Source: Larix sibirica (Eukaryota > Streptophyta > Pinopsida > Pinales > Pinaceae). Taken from it: DNA of 10,374 nucleotides. The notes under the pieces were generated by a model. It made no database searches and was not told the origin of the DNA. It worked only from the letters and a program-made list of their open reading frames with translations. The position numbers were made by a program, and so were the translations under genes. The DNA lies in contig NWUY0300000772.1 in assembly GCA_004151065.3 (NCBI GenBank), positions 53,974 to 64,347 of the forward strand, written 5' to 3'. Shown piece by piece: positions 1 through 7,088 of the stretch (the first letter of the stretch is position 1; every line of letters starts with the position of its first letter).

Positions 1-90
1 ACAATCGAATGTAACAGGAAATAAATAAATTTTAAGCATGCCTATAGAATCTTCGATTCTGTAGGCATGCTAATTAAATTGTGTACTTAC
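1..90 (-). other. 5' part of a spliceosomal intron, left copy
   Basis: On the minus strand the sequence GACAG|GTAAGTAC at about 95-83 is a near-perfect plant 5' splice site. The intron would begin at 90 and run leftward out of the window. The matching site in the right copy (2935) has a good acceptor 138 nt downstream, which supports reading this as an intron start. The donor sits 48 nt beyond the ORF's shared terminal TAA, so the intron would lie in the 3' UTR of that ORF or join a separate downstream coding exon. Splicing is inferred, not shown. Confidence 0.5.
36..70. repeat. 16-bp hairpin inside the intron, left copy
   Basis: Positions 36-51 and 55-70 form a 16-bp inverted repeat around a TTC spacer, with one G-T wobble on the plus strand. 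The arms start and end in GCATGC. AT-rich flanks (AAATT-type) could extend the stem a little. The same structure is at 2881-2915. Its central core (AGAATC-3 nt-GATTCT) also occurs in the unrelated foldback at 5417-5441. Confidence 0.85.
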
Positions 91-137
91 CTGTCAAAAA
101 GAAAATATACTAAGTGTAATTGAAAATAGAACAATTG

Positions 138-1775
138 TTAGGTCGTGATCTGTAATTTGGTTGCTCGTCTTGCTTTGGATAACTTGGCTTTAAGTTCCAA
201 GATTTTAACCCTTTGATGCTCTGTTTTCTCAAGTAATTGTTCATTAGTTATTGCCATAGATTTTCTGGCAGATTTATACTTATCCTTTTTTAATTTCAAT
301 TATTTCCATCTGATTACCCATAAGACTAATTCACCTTTGAGGATTTTAATCTCTTCTTTCATTCCTGACGTATTCAAATGAGATTTCTTGATTTCTATTT
401 CTAATCGAGATATCTTTTCGTTGAGAGTTTGCTTAAGAACTTGCTGAACGTTCTTCTCACTTCTGGCGGGCGAAGGATTGCTTGTAGATAATGACCTTGA
501 TTCAAACGAATACGGGGATAATTCATGAGTAACTTCATTAGGTGAATAAGTTACATAATTTTCATTTTCCTCATGACTCTATTTACTGATCTGAAAAATT
601 TCCTGATTTGGAAATACATCTTCATCATCACTGACAACTTCCACTAACGGGATTTATCCTTTTTATTACACCATCACAGGGGCCACTATCGAAGCCATAC
701 TTCTGGTAAACCTACGATCACTTACAGAGACTAAATTTCAGGATTTGGGTTTGAGTTCATCGAACATAAGTGAATCTGTGTTTGGGCCTTTGACTAACCC
801 TTCATGCTTCTGCTCAAATATTTCATCATTTCAGGCTGGATGCGCATTCTTGGAGGCTTAACCAATTAACGCAGGGTTATTTTCTACCAAATTACCTTCC
901 AGAACTATCGATGGGATGAGGTTACTAATTACTGTATCTTTAGGGTTTAGCTCAGAGTCCAACTTAGATGGTTCAGCCACAGGGAATCGTAATCTCTTTT
1001 GTCGAATGTTAGATCGGATAGGGGGCCATATCTCATTTTGGCCAAGGCCATTTTCAGTCAAGAACTGATCCCACTCTTTACCAATCACAGACAACTAATA
1101 CTGAACCAATATCTTGATTAAACCGTGGTGAAAAAGACTACAATCTTTATTTGCTGTAGTATTTTGAACCGCAGAGGCCATCTTTTGTAAACTATTAAGT
1201 AGAAAGTAGGGAAAATTTATTTTCAAACCCTTGAAATCCATAAGAAGCCTCAGGTGGTAAAAACGAACAGAAGAATACCTGCCATTGCATGTAATGCACC
1301 TTATAATCATCGATAGAAGCGGCTGCCATTGGGGTTTGAGAAATTTGATCGGATATCCATGCTTATCATAGAACCCTTTAGGCATAGGAAGCATGAAATG
1401 TTTCCATTTTTCTCTATTAATCTCCTTTTGCTTGAACCACTGTTCCCCTTTCTGTGACAACTTCGTAGCTTCAGCTATAAAATTATCAAAAATAACTAAG
1501 CGTAAATTCCCAATCTGTGCTACATTATCCCTAAGGGATAGGGAAAAACATCGAGTAACCTCCACATTATGCCCACTGAAACTTCTGAAAAAATCTCCCC
1601 AACCTATTTTATCAATTAATTGTGCAGTGTCAGGCTGGATGTTCAATAACTCGGCCCCTTTTGGTTCAAATATACACAAGGGAGCCATTTGCGCATCCAC
1701 CGGTTCTTCTGTTGACTGGGCAAGGAAAGGAGTCATGAATACAGAAGGGATAGGGATGCAGGGTTTGGCAACCCT
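138..1775 (-). pseudogene. Decayed plant retroelement-associated ORF, left copy
   Basis: This is a broken ORF of about 545 codons, read from 1775 down to a TAA at 138-140 that both copies share. The N-terminal part (1775-1098) is open. It carries SGHNVEVTR at about residue 67, a GEQWFK...KWKHF block at about 110-130, YHLRLLMDFKG at about 173, FPYFLLNSLQKMA at about 188 and SLFHHGLIKILV at about 213. I recognise this pattern as a plant-specific repeat family found near Ty3/gypsy pol genes; its function is not known to me. The C-terminal third (about 460-145) is rich in Lys, Glu and Leu and looks like a coiled coil. Lesions are an AGG where the other copy has its ATG (1773-1775), TAG at 1095-1097, TAA at 858-860, TGA at 831-833 and 738-740, three TAA codons at 654-668, TAG at 579-581 and TAA at 300-302. 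The open stretch could be read from a GTG at 1781, but ATG is the likely ancestral start. Confidence 0.8.
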
Positions 1776-1776
1776 T

Positions 1777-2359
1777 ACCACTAGTACAAAATGAGGAATT
1801 AATGACTAAAAAAATGACTAAAATTCGACTATAAACGANATCTATTAATTATATTAACAGTCTATTGACAGTTATAAATAACAAAGAAAGATGAATAATA
1901 TAACTTAAGATAGATAACTATCAGGGTTATATTATTAATAATCTCTCTGTTTAATAAAAAATTATGATAAAAGAAGAATAAAATAAGAAATTATTTTATT
2001 ATTCTTTAACATAATAGCCAGAGGACAATTTAATGTTTAACACTTAGTATCTGAATGTAAAGTTGATCAACTAGTTAATCAAAGACCTGTGAAAATACAT
2101 ATATGAATTAATCAACAAGTTAATTAATATAATACTACACAATCAAACTCATTAACGAAAATTGAAATGAAATGACATGTACAGTATTTGCATCAAACAG
2201 AAAAATGTTATGCGATTAGAGTATTTAAAATAACATTCATACAAATATATCATATATCACAACATAAGTGTACTCGGATAAATTTGAGAAAGATTAATAT
2301 CAAAATATATATATGTGTATCAAAAACTGAAAAACAAAGTGATACCAGTTTTAAGATAC
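1777..2359. other. AT-rich gene-free stretch
   Basis: I see no gene, RNA gene or recognisable mobile-element terminus here. The sequence is very AT-rich, with short simple-sequence runs, for example alternating AT near 2308-2315. It contains an undetermined base at 1839. It has no counterpart next to the right copy of the duplication, so it marks the duplication edge. A 107-codon plus-strand open frame across 2188-2511 begins with TTG, is strongly basic and of low complexity, and looks like chance. Confidence 0.6.
2063..2082. repeat. 20-bp imperfect palindrome
   Basis: The sequence TTGATCAACTAGTTAATCAA reads as its own reverse complement at 18 of 20 positions, centred on CTAG. A related stretch (AATCAACAAGTTAATTA) follows about 45 bp later. 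In such AT-rich DNA this may be chance; no function is claimed. Confidence 0.5.
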
Positions 2360-2797
2360 CTACTCGACAATATCTAGGAAGGAAACTTCAACAGAATAGT
2401 TGCAGCAAAAAAAAAGTGTATCTTTACTCCAAAATATTTTTTTCTCCGCCATACTCCCATCGACCTTTTTACAATGATATACTTGTGTCTTATATACACA
2501 AGGAATATTAACTACTTGGAGAATTTCCAGGATTAATTTACAAAAATAGAGAAATCGGTTCCTTAATAGATGGCCGAGATATTTCCTATATTCTTTCGAT
2601 TGACGAGAAAGTCTAACTAATACCCAATAAAACAGGGCACCTGGAAAATGTGACCATCAAGTGAGGTGAATTGGTTTTCCATATGACTTTTGTATGTTCC
2701 ATCTACTTCAATGAACCAAAACGCATCTAGTAATCGCACACGCCATCTATCGGCAAAAACCATTTTCGTCCAACCCAACGCATCCGAAAACATATAC
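2360..2797 (-). pseudogene. Exon-like coding fragment, possibly MULE transposase remnant
   Basis: Directly after a good splice acceptor, the minus strand is open from 2797 to a TAG at 2617-2619. The reading includes RWRVRLLDAFWF and then EVDGTYKSHMENQF, ending near HIFQVPCFIGY. A second frame, shifted by one base, is open from about 2656 to a TAG at 2360-2362 (about 98 codons) and contains SKEYRKYLGHLL. Joined by one frameshift near 2620, the order hydrophobic stretch, DGT(Y/F)K, then VP...Y, then a helix with S-x-E-Y-R resembles the first catalytic Asp region of Mutator-like (MULE/FAR1-type) transposases. That resemblance is from memory and weak: no zinc finger, second Asp or Glu is visible. 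The GC content is clearly higher than the flanks. It could equally be an exon of an unrecognised captured host gene. Confidence 0.4.
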
Positions 2798-2935
2798 CTG
2801 CAAACAACCAGTTACAAATACATTAATTTCTCATTAAAAATTATGACAACCGAATGTAACAGGAAATAAATAAATTTTAAGCATGCCTACAAAATCTTCG
2901 ATTCTGTAGGTATGCTAATTAAATTGTGTACTTAC
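2798..2935 (-). other. Putative 138-nt GT-AG intron, right copy
   Basis: On the minus strand the donor GACAG|GTAAGTAC (GT at 2935-2934) and the acceptor TTGTTTGCAG| (AG at 2799-2798) frame a 138-nt, AT-rich, U-rich stretch, typical of a short plant intron. It connects the end of the retroelement-type ORF with the exon-like fragment below 2797. A 16-bp hairpin sits in its 5' half. The donor is preserved in both duplicate copies; the acceptor of the left copy lies outside the window. An alternative is that the donor match is fortuitous, because the ORF already ends at 2983. Confidence 0.5.
2881..2915. repeat. 16-bp hairpin inside the intron, right copy
   Basis: Positions 2881-2896 and 2900-2915 form the same stem-loop as 36-70, with a TTC spacer. 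There are two non-Watson-Crick positions: one G-T and one A-C on the plus strand, which become C-A and T-G on the minus strand. Substitutions differ between the copies, and they do not favour one strand. Confidence 0.85.
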
Positions 2936-2982
2936 CTGTCAAAAGGAAAATATACTAAGTGTAACTGAACACAGAACAATTG

Positions 2983-4615
2983 TTAGGTCGTGATCTGCAA
3001 TTTGGTTGCTCATCTTGCTTCAGATAACTTGGCTTTAAGTTCCAATATTTTAACCCTTTGACGCTCTGTTTGATCAAGTAATTGTTCATTAGTTATTGCC
3101 GAAGATTTTCAAGTAGATTTATACTTATCCTTTTTTAATTTCAATTATTTCCATCTATTTACCCATAAGACTAATTCGCCTTTGAGGATTTTAATCTCTT
3201 CTTTCATTCCTGACGTATTCGAATGAGATTCCTTGAGTTATGTTTCTAATCGAGATATCTTTTCTTTGAGATTTTTCTTAAGAACTTGCCAAAGGTTCTT
3301 CTCACTTATGGCGGGCAAAGGATTGATTGTAGATAATAACCTTGATTCAAACGAATACGGGGATAATTCATGAGTAACTTCATTAGGAGAACAAGTTACA
3401 GAATTGTTGTTTTCCTGATGACTCTATTTACTGATCTAATCAATTTCTTGATTTGGAAAGACATCTTCATCATCACTAGAAAATTCCACTAACGGGATTT
3501 CTCCTTGTTGTTGCACCGTCGCAGAGGTCACTATCGAAGCCATACTTCTGTTAAACTTATGAGCACTTACAGAGACTGAATTTCAGGATTTGGGTTTGAG
3601 TTCATTGAACAAAAGTGAATCCATGTTTGGGCCTTTGACTAACCCTTCATGCTTCTGCTAAAATATTTCATCATTTCGGGCTGGCTACGCATTCACAGAG
3701 GCTTGACCAATTGACATGGGGTTATTTTCTACCAAATTACCTTCCAGAACTATCGACGGGATGAGTTTACTGATTCCTGTATCTTTAAGGTTTAGCTCAA
3801 AGTCCAACTTAGATGGTTCAGCCACAGGGAATCGTCTTCTCTTTTGCTGAATGTTAGATCAGATAGGTGGCCATATCTCATTTTGGCCAAGGCCATTTTC
3901 AATCAAGAACTGATCCCAATCTTTACCAATCATAGACAACTGATACTGAACCAATATCTTGATTAAACCATGGTGAAAAAGACTACGGTCTTGATTTTCT
4001 ATAGCATTTTGAACCACAGAGGCCATATTTTGTAAACTATTAAGCAGAAAGTAGGGAAAATTTATTTTCGAACCCTTGAAAGCCATAAGAAGCCTTAGGT
4101 GGTAAAAATGTATAGAAGAATACCTTACATCGCATGTAATGACCTTATAATCATCGATAGAAGTGACTGTCATTGGGGTTTGAGAAATTTGATCGGATAT
4201 CCATGGTTATCATCTAACCCTTCAGGCAAAGGAAGCAAGAAATGTTTCCATTTTTCTCTATTAATCTCCTTTTGCTTGAACCACCGTTCCCCTTTCTGTG
4301 ACAAATTCGTAGCTTCAACTATAAAATTCTCAAAAATAACTAAGCATAAAGTCCCAATTTGTGCTACATTCTCCCTAAGGGATAGGGAAAAATGTCGAGT
4401 AACCTCCACATTTGACTGAAACTTCTTAAAAACTCTCCCCAACCGATTTTATCAATTAATTGTGCAGTGTCAGGCTGGATGTTTAATAACTCGGCCCCTT
4501 CTGGTTCAAATCTACACAAGGGAGCCATCTGCGCATCCATTGGTTCTTTTGTTGATTGGGAAAGGAAAGGATTCGTGAATACAAAAGGGATAGGGATGTA
4601 GGGTTTGGCAGCCAT
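2983..4615 (-). pseudogene. Decayed plant retroelement-associated ORF, right copy
   Basis: This is the same ORF as at 138-1775, and this copy keeps an ATG start at 4613-4615 (MAAKPYIPIPFVF). The product is read in pieces. The N-terminus is open to about 4415, where 4 nt are missing and the frame changes. The next piece (SNVEVTRHFSLSL to LKPQ) ends at a TGA at 4170-4172, where the left copy has a Trp codon. A 1-nt loss near 4146 restores the frame for YHLRLLMAFKG, FPYFLLNSLQNMA and FHHGLIKILVQYQL. Further stops are TGA 3859-3861, TAG 3658-3660 and 3685-3687, TGA 3583-3585, TAG 3424-3426, TAA 3238-3240 and 3145-3147, and TGA 3109-3111. Position 3940 has CAG where the left copy has TAG. The C-terminal third is Lys/Leu-rich and coiled-coil-like. 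Function unknown; gag-like or accessory-ORF roles are guesses. Confidence 0.8.
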
Positions 4616-4616
4616 T

Positions 4617-5386
4617 ACGAAACCCTTATTTGGCTATGTCGGAAACAAAACAATAACCCTAGGCTCATGCATAACCATGATAACTCCACTGCCAAAAAAA
4701 ATGCGTGAATTTACCAAACCATAATGATACGATGAAAAATCATAACCTTATATGAAAAATCATAAAAGATCATAAATGGGATGGAACTTCGAAAACTCAT
4801 TGATACGAAGATTAGACATAGTCATCAATTCGCAATGTTGCAATCAACATGTGTTAATAATGTAATGATTTTTGTTTCATATCCATGTCATGGTAATCAC
4901 CAGGTGTTATAAATTTTGAGTTTGCATGATTATTCATCATAGCTACGAGATGATTCAAAAATAAAAATCGAATTTATTTTTTTAAGCTTATTATTTATTT
5001 ACAAATGCTTAGACATAGTTTAAAAAGAGTGTAATGGTTTGCATGTTAAGACATACTCATAAGGGTTATAATATAATATAAAAAAATTTATTAACCCCAA
5101 CGATATGTATTTAAACATAAAAAATAATCATAGGTATTATGCCTAGTATTTCAAACTAAAATCCAAATGAAAATTCGAAGAATTCATGTGAAAAATGGGA
5201 AATTGGACAAGCCAACTCGATTGGATTAACAGATAATTTAAACAAGCTATAGATCAAAATAATATACATAATCAAAAAATATAATGATGAAAAATTGATT
5301 ACATATAAATTCAAATTTAAAAGCTGCTAAATGAATTAACTTGTATAAGAACCAACTTAATTCAAAATGCCTTTTAAGATTCTAAC
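4617..5386. other. AT-rich gene-free stretch
   Basis: I see no credible coding region, RNA gene or terminal repeat here. The sequence is AT-rich with frequent short homopolymers and stops in all frames. A TTATTTATTTACAAAT stretch at 4991-5006 also occurs at 6970-6985 and 7073-7088, but it is low in complexity. This could be retrotransposon 3' non-coding DNA, LTR DNA or ordinary intergenic sequence. Confidence 0.5.
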
Positions 5387-5489
5387 TTGATCAATAATTT
5401 TCCCTTATTGGGAGTACCTTCAGAATCAAAGATTCTGAAGGAATTCTTTAATAATTTTCAAGAATTGATTAAAGAAAGGAATTGATCAA
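5387..5489. repeat. 103-bp foldback (MITE-like) element
   Basis: Nine-base inverted termini (TTGATCAAT at 5387-5395, ATTGATCAA at 5481-5489) enclose a central perfect 11-bp hairpin, CCTTCAGAATC-AAA-GATTCTGAAGG, at 5417-5441. The arms between are AT-rich and only partly complementary. I see no clear target-site duplication flanking it (AAC against ATT), so membership of a MITE family is not proven. The central core matches the heart of the intron hairpins at 36-70 and 2881-2915. Confidence 0.5.
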
Positions 5490-5501
5490 ATTTTATTACG
5501 T

Positions 5502-5540
5502 GAAAACAAAAATAAAATTATGAAGGTTGTTGCCTGCCAA
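5502..5540. repeat. 39-bp direct repeat, copy 1
   Basis: This begins GAAAACAAAAATAAAATT and continues through a GAAGGTTGTT core to a CCTGCCAA end. It recurs 275 bp downstream at 5777-5815 with three visible mismatches. Similarity ends abruptly on the right side of both copies, so it may be the edge of a diverged tandem duplication. Confidence 0.8.
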
Positions 5541-5776
5541 CACCTCAGAGGATGTGTTTTTGGAGTGATTCTTTCACATTGGATTTTCTTGGTTGAGGTA
5601 GGGTTTGTTGATTAACCCTAGCTACATATTTTTGGAAATTTGAAAAATTTGTACTAGCCTTGAGAGAAGGATATGATATGTACTCGTACTTAATCTCTAG
5701 TTAATTAATGAAGTTTCCAACTATCCCTATCTTGTGCAATTTCCAAATTTGAATTTCAACTATATATGTTCTTTAN

Positions 5777-5815
5777 GAAAACAAAAATAAAATTGTGAAG
5801 GTTGTTTCCTACCAA
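5777..5815. repeat. 39-bp direct repeat, copy 2
   Basis: This is the second copy of the 5502-5540 repeat. An undetermined base (5776) sits directly at its left edge, so the assembly here may be uncertain. No coding potential is seen in the 230 bp between the copies. Confidence 0.8.
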
Positions 5816-5942
5816 TAAATGGCGACATAGTGGGTGAACCAGTTATCTCTGCTCATATATTTCAATAAGTTATGCAAATATAATCTCAGAATTTGCTTAA
5901 AAAAATCAGAAATTCTCAGTCTGATAAGAACCAATGTCATAT

Positions 5943-6155
5943 TTACATTTGCAAGTATGCTTCAGAATTATCCTTATCTCTGTCAATAAAGATCTTGTCA
6001 AAGATAAGCTTAAGAAATTTCCTTGTCAAAACAAAGTACTCATAGTAAAGGTAATCCAAATCATCAGTATAAAGATGCGACAATTTACTTCTTTGAAAAA
6101 TTCCTAAATCTATTCCAATTATTGAATTTATAAATTTCTCATCATTGGTTTTCAT
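5943..6155 (-). CDS. Doubtful 70-codon hypothetical ORF
   Basis: This is an ATG-to-TAA open frame beginning right after a run of A on the minus strand. The product is rich in Ile, Phe, Asp and Lys (for example SKLSHLYTDDLDYLYYEYF, then a KFLKLIFDKIFIDRD stretch). There is no recognised domain, signal peptide or membrane segment, and no neighbour that suggests a role. In AT-rich DNA an open frame of this length is easily produced by chance. Its composition is less monotonous than most such frames, so it is listed rather than dropped. It could be a remnant of a retroelement accessory ORF. Confidence 0.15.
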   Translation of the reverse strand: MKTNDEKFINSIIGIDLGIFQRSKLSHLYTDDLDYLYYEYFVLTRKFLKLIFDKIFIDRDKDNSEAYLQM

Positions 6156-6189
6156 TTTTTTTTAATATGAAGAAAATTCTTTGATTGAA

Positions 6190-6447
6190 GAATACTATCC
6201 AGGTGTGAAAACCAGGTATTGATAGCATCATTCACGAGAAATACTAGAGATAAACAAGCTGACTCGTAATGAGACCTCCTGTCCCTTGATCTTACGATCA
6301 AGAGCCATCACCCTGATTATCAGAAAGGATGTTATCCCTAACAGGGATGATGATCATGAGTAGGCCGGCTCGTGATGAGACCTCCTATTCTCCAAACAAA
6401 GTTATTTAAGTTTTATTTATTTTGAAAATTTATTTTTTATAAAATAA
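6190..6447 (-). repeat. Unit 1 of a diverged ~258-bp tandem duplication
   Basis: Unit 1 aligns with 6448-6690 at an offset of about 257-259 bp, from the GAATACTATCC / GAATCACTGCCC region through both hairpin boxes to the AT-rich tail. Each unit carries two copies of a short box (GGCTCxxxxTGAGACC type) about 105 bp apart, at 6261-6276 and 6367-6382 here. The first box is followed by a perfect 7-bp hairpin at 6285-6302 and the word AGAGCCA. A separate 6-bp hairpin, ATCCCT-AAC-AGGGAT, is at 6334-6348 and is not kept in unit 2. Strand is given as that of the neighbouring pol. Confidence 0.7.
6285..6302 (-). other. Conserved 7-bp hairpin, unit 1
   Basis: CTTGATC-TTAC-GATCAAG is a perfect stem-loop. 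Its counterpart at 6543-6560 differs at four stem or loop positions, yet remains fully paired if the minus strand is the RNA: one G-C pair is replaced by A-T, and one pair becomes G-U. No riboswitch or RNA family is recognised. Confidence 0.6.
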
Positions 6448-6690
6448 GGAATCACTGCCCAGCTTGGTAACCAAATGATAGTGTTAGTCACAAATATCAC
6501 CATAAAATGAATCGACCGGCTCATTACTGAGACCCCCTATCCCTTAACCTTATGATTAAGAGCCACTAACAGATTTCCTGATAATGTCATACCAATGAAA
6601 TTCATGATCCTAATAAGACAGGCTCATTACTGAGACCTGTTGTTCCCCATTCCATAATTTATAATTTTATTGAATGGAACATACTTAGAA
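6448..6690 (-). repeat. Unit 2 of the diverged ~258-bp tandem duplication
   Basis: Unit 2 boxes lie at 6518-6534 and 6621-6637, both reading GGCTCATTACTGAGACC. On the minus strand each folds as a 6-bp stem with one bulged T and a 4-nt loop. The hairpin corresponding to 6285-6302 is at 6543-6560. On the minus strand the stretch between the two hairpins is purine-rich (GGGATAGGGGG) and recalls a polypurine tract. It is not followed by the TG expected at an LTR start. Confidence 0.7.
6543..6560 (-). other. Conserved 7-bp hairpin, unit 2
   Basis: This is the counterpart of 6285-6302. On the minus strand it reads CTTAATC-ATAA-GGTTAAG, with seven pairs including one G-U. GAGCC at 6560-6564 could alternatively pair with GGCTC at 6518-6522, enclosing both small hairpins. 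This alternative is available only in unit 2. Confidence 0.55.
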
Positions 6691-6966
6691 ACTTCCAGAT
6701 TGTAAAAATGCTTTAAAGATGACTGATAATTGAGATTGATAAAAATCTTTCTAAGTACAAGACTTTGAGAGGGAATTAATCAACTACCTTGACTATAAAA
6801 AGAAAACAGATCATTGAGTAATCTAAATCATATTCACAAACATTCTTAAGTTATGATAGGTTACTAACAGTCTTAAGAAGATCTGATTACTTTGAGCCAA
6901 TTTTAAAAGACTCAATTTTATCACATCCTTGAAACTGATGAACAAACTGGAATCAAGCCACAGGGT

Positions 6967-6985
6967 TTTATTTATTTACAAATAT
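6967..6985. repeat. 19-bp AT-rich direct repeat, copy 1
   Basis: TTTATTTATTTACAAATAT is repeated exactly at 7070-7088, 103 bp away. A shorter match lies at 4991-5006. The rest of 6691-7323 is AT-rich and shows no gene. Low complexity makes the significance uncertain. Confidence 0.6.
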
Positions 6986-7069
6986 CATGTCTAATAAAGT
7001 ATATACATAAAAGCTCAAAATATTTTGATGATGATTTTTTTTTCAATATCGAAATGAATGAAAAAGGGA

Positions 7070-7088
7070 TTTATTTATTTACAAATAT
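7070..7088. repeat. 19-bp AT-rich direct repeat, copy 2
   Basis: This is an exact copy of 6967-6985. Both copies follow a GGG(T/A)T stretch, which hints at a short tandem duplication of about 103 bp that has otherwise diverged. Confidence 0.6.

Larger units (their letters stand above)
1..1776 (-). repeat. Left copy of a 2845-bp-offset tandem duplication (truncated by the window edge)
   Basis: This segment is repeated in the same orientation at 2846-4616. Landmarks keep an exact 2845-bp offset from position 1 to about 1290. The offset then falls to 2840 at the far end because the right copy lacks 1 nt near 4146 and 4 nt near 4412. By eye roughly one base in ten differs, mostly transitions. 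Similarity stops just after 1776, where the flanking sequences (1777 onward and 4617 onward) no longer match. The left end of the repeat lies outside the window, so its full unit length and any target-site duplication cannot be seen. Confidence 0.95.
2846..4616 (-). repeat. Right copy of the 2845-bp-offset tandem duplication
   Basis: This is homologous to 1-1776 throughout, in the same orientation. Apart from base substitutions, the two net differences I can place are a 4-nt loss near 4412 and a 1-nt loss near 4146 in this copy. Together they account for the offset change from 2845 to 2840. The repeat unit probably continues leftward through 2360-2845, but the matching part of the left copy is outside the window. 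Confidence 0.95.

Noticed and set aside
1393-1794. Plus-strand open frame of 133 codons
   Set aside because: It is the antisense shadow of the well-supported minus-strand ORF in the left copy; the same shadow appears antisense to the right copy at 4099-4419.
2188-2511. Plus-strand open frame of 107 codons
   Set aside because: It starts at TTG, is AT-driven and basic, and partly lies antisense to the better exon-like fragment on the minus strand.
2750-2795. Phloem lectin (PP2) similarity of the exon-like fragment
   Set aside because: Only a short leucine-tryptophan pattern agrees with the PP2 core motif; the following DGTYK and VP blocks do not fit that family.
6150-6162. Possible polypurine tract and LTR start (minus-strand A run followed by TGAAAACC)
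   Set aside because: It is a pure A run in AT-rich DNA, with no matching LTR copy, terminal CA or target-site duplication in the window.
6518-6565. tRNA-like appearance (GGCTC ... GAGCCA)
   Set aside because: It is too short for a tRNA, with no anticodon arm, no T-loop GTTC box and no A/B-box promoter; only the end stem is suggestive.
6255-6640. CRISPR-like spacing of four short boxes
   Set aside because: The boxes are 16-17 bp, imperfect and unevenly spaced (106, 151, 103 bp), the intervening sequences are homologous to each other, and this is a plant-type genome.
6790-6803. TATA-like box (CTATAAAAAG) on the plus strand
   Set aside because: It is on the strand opposite to all coding signal, has no gene downstream, and such strings are frequent by chance in AT-rich DNA.
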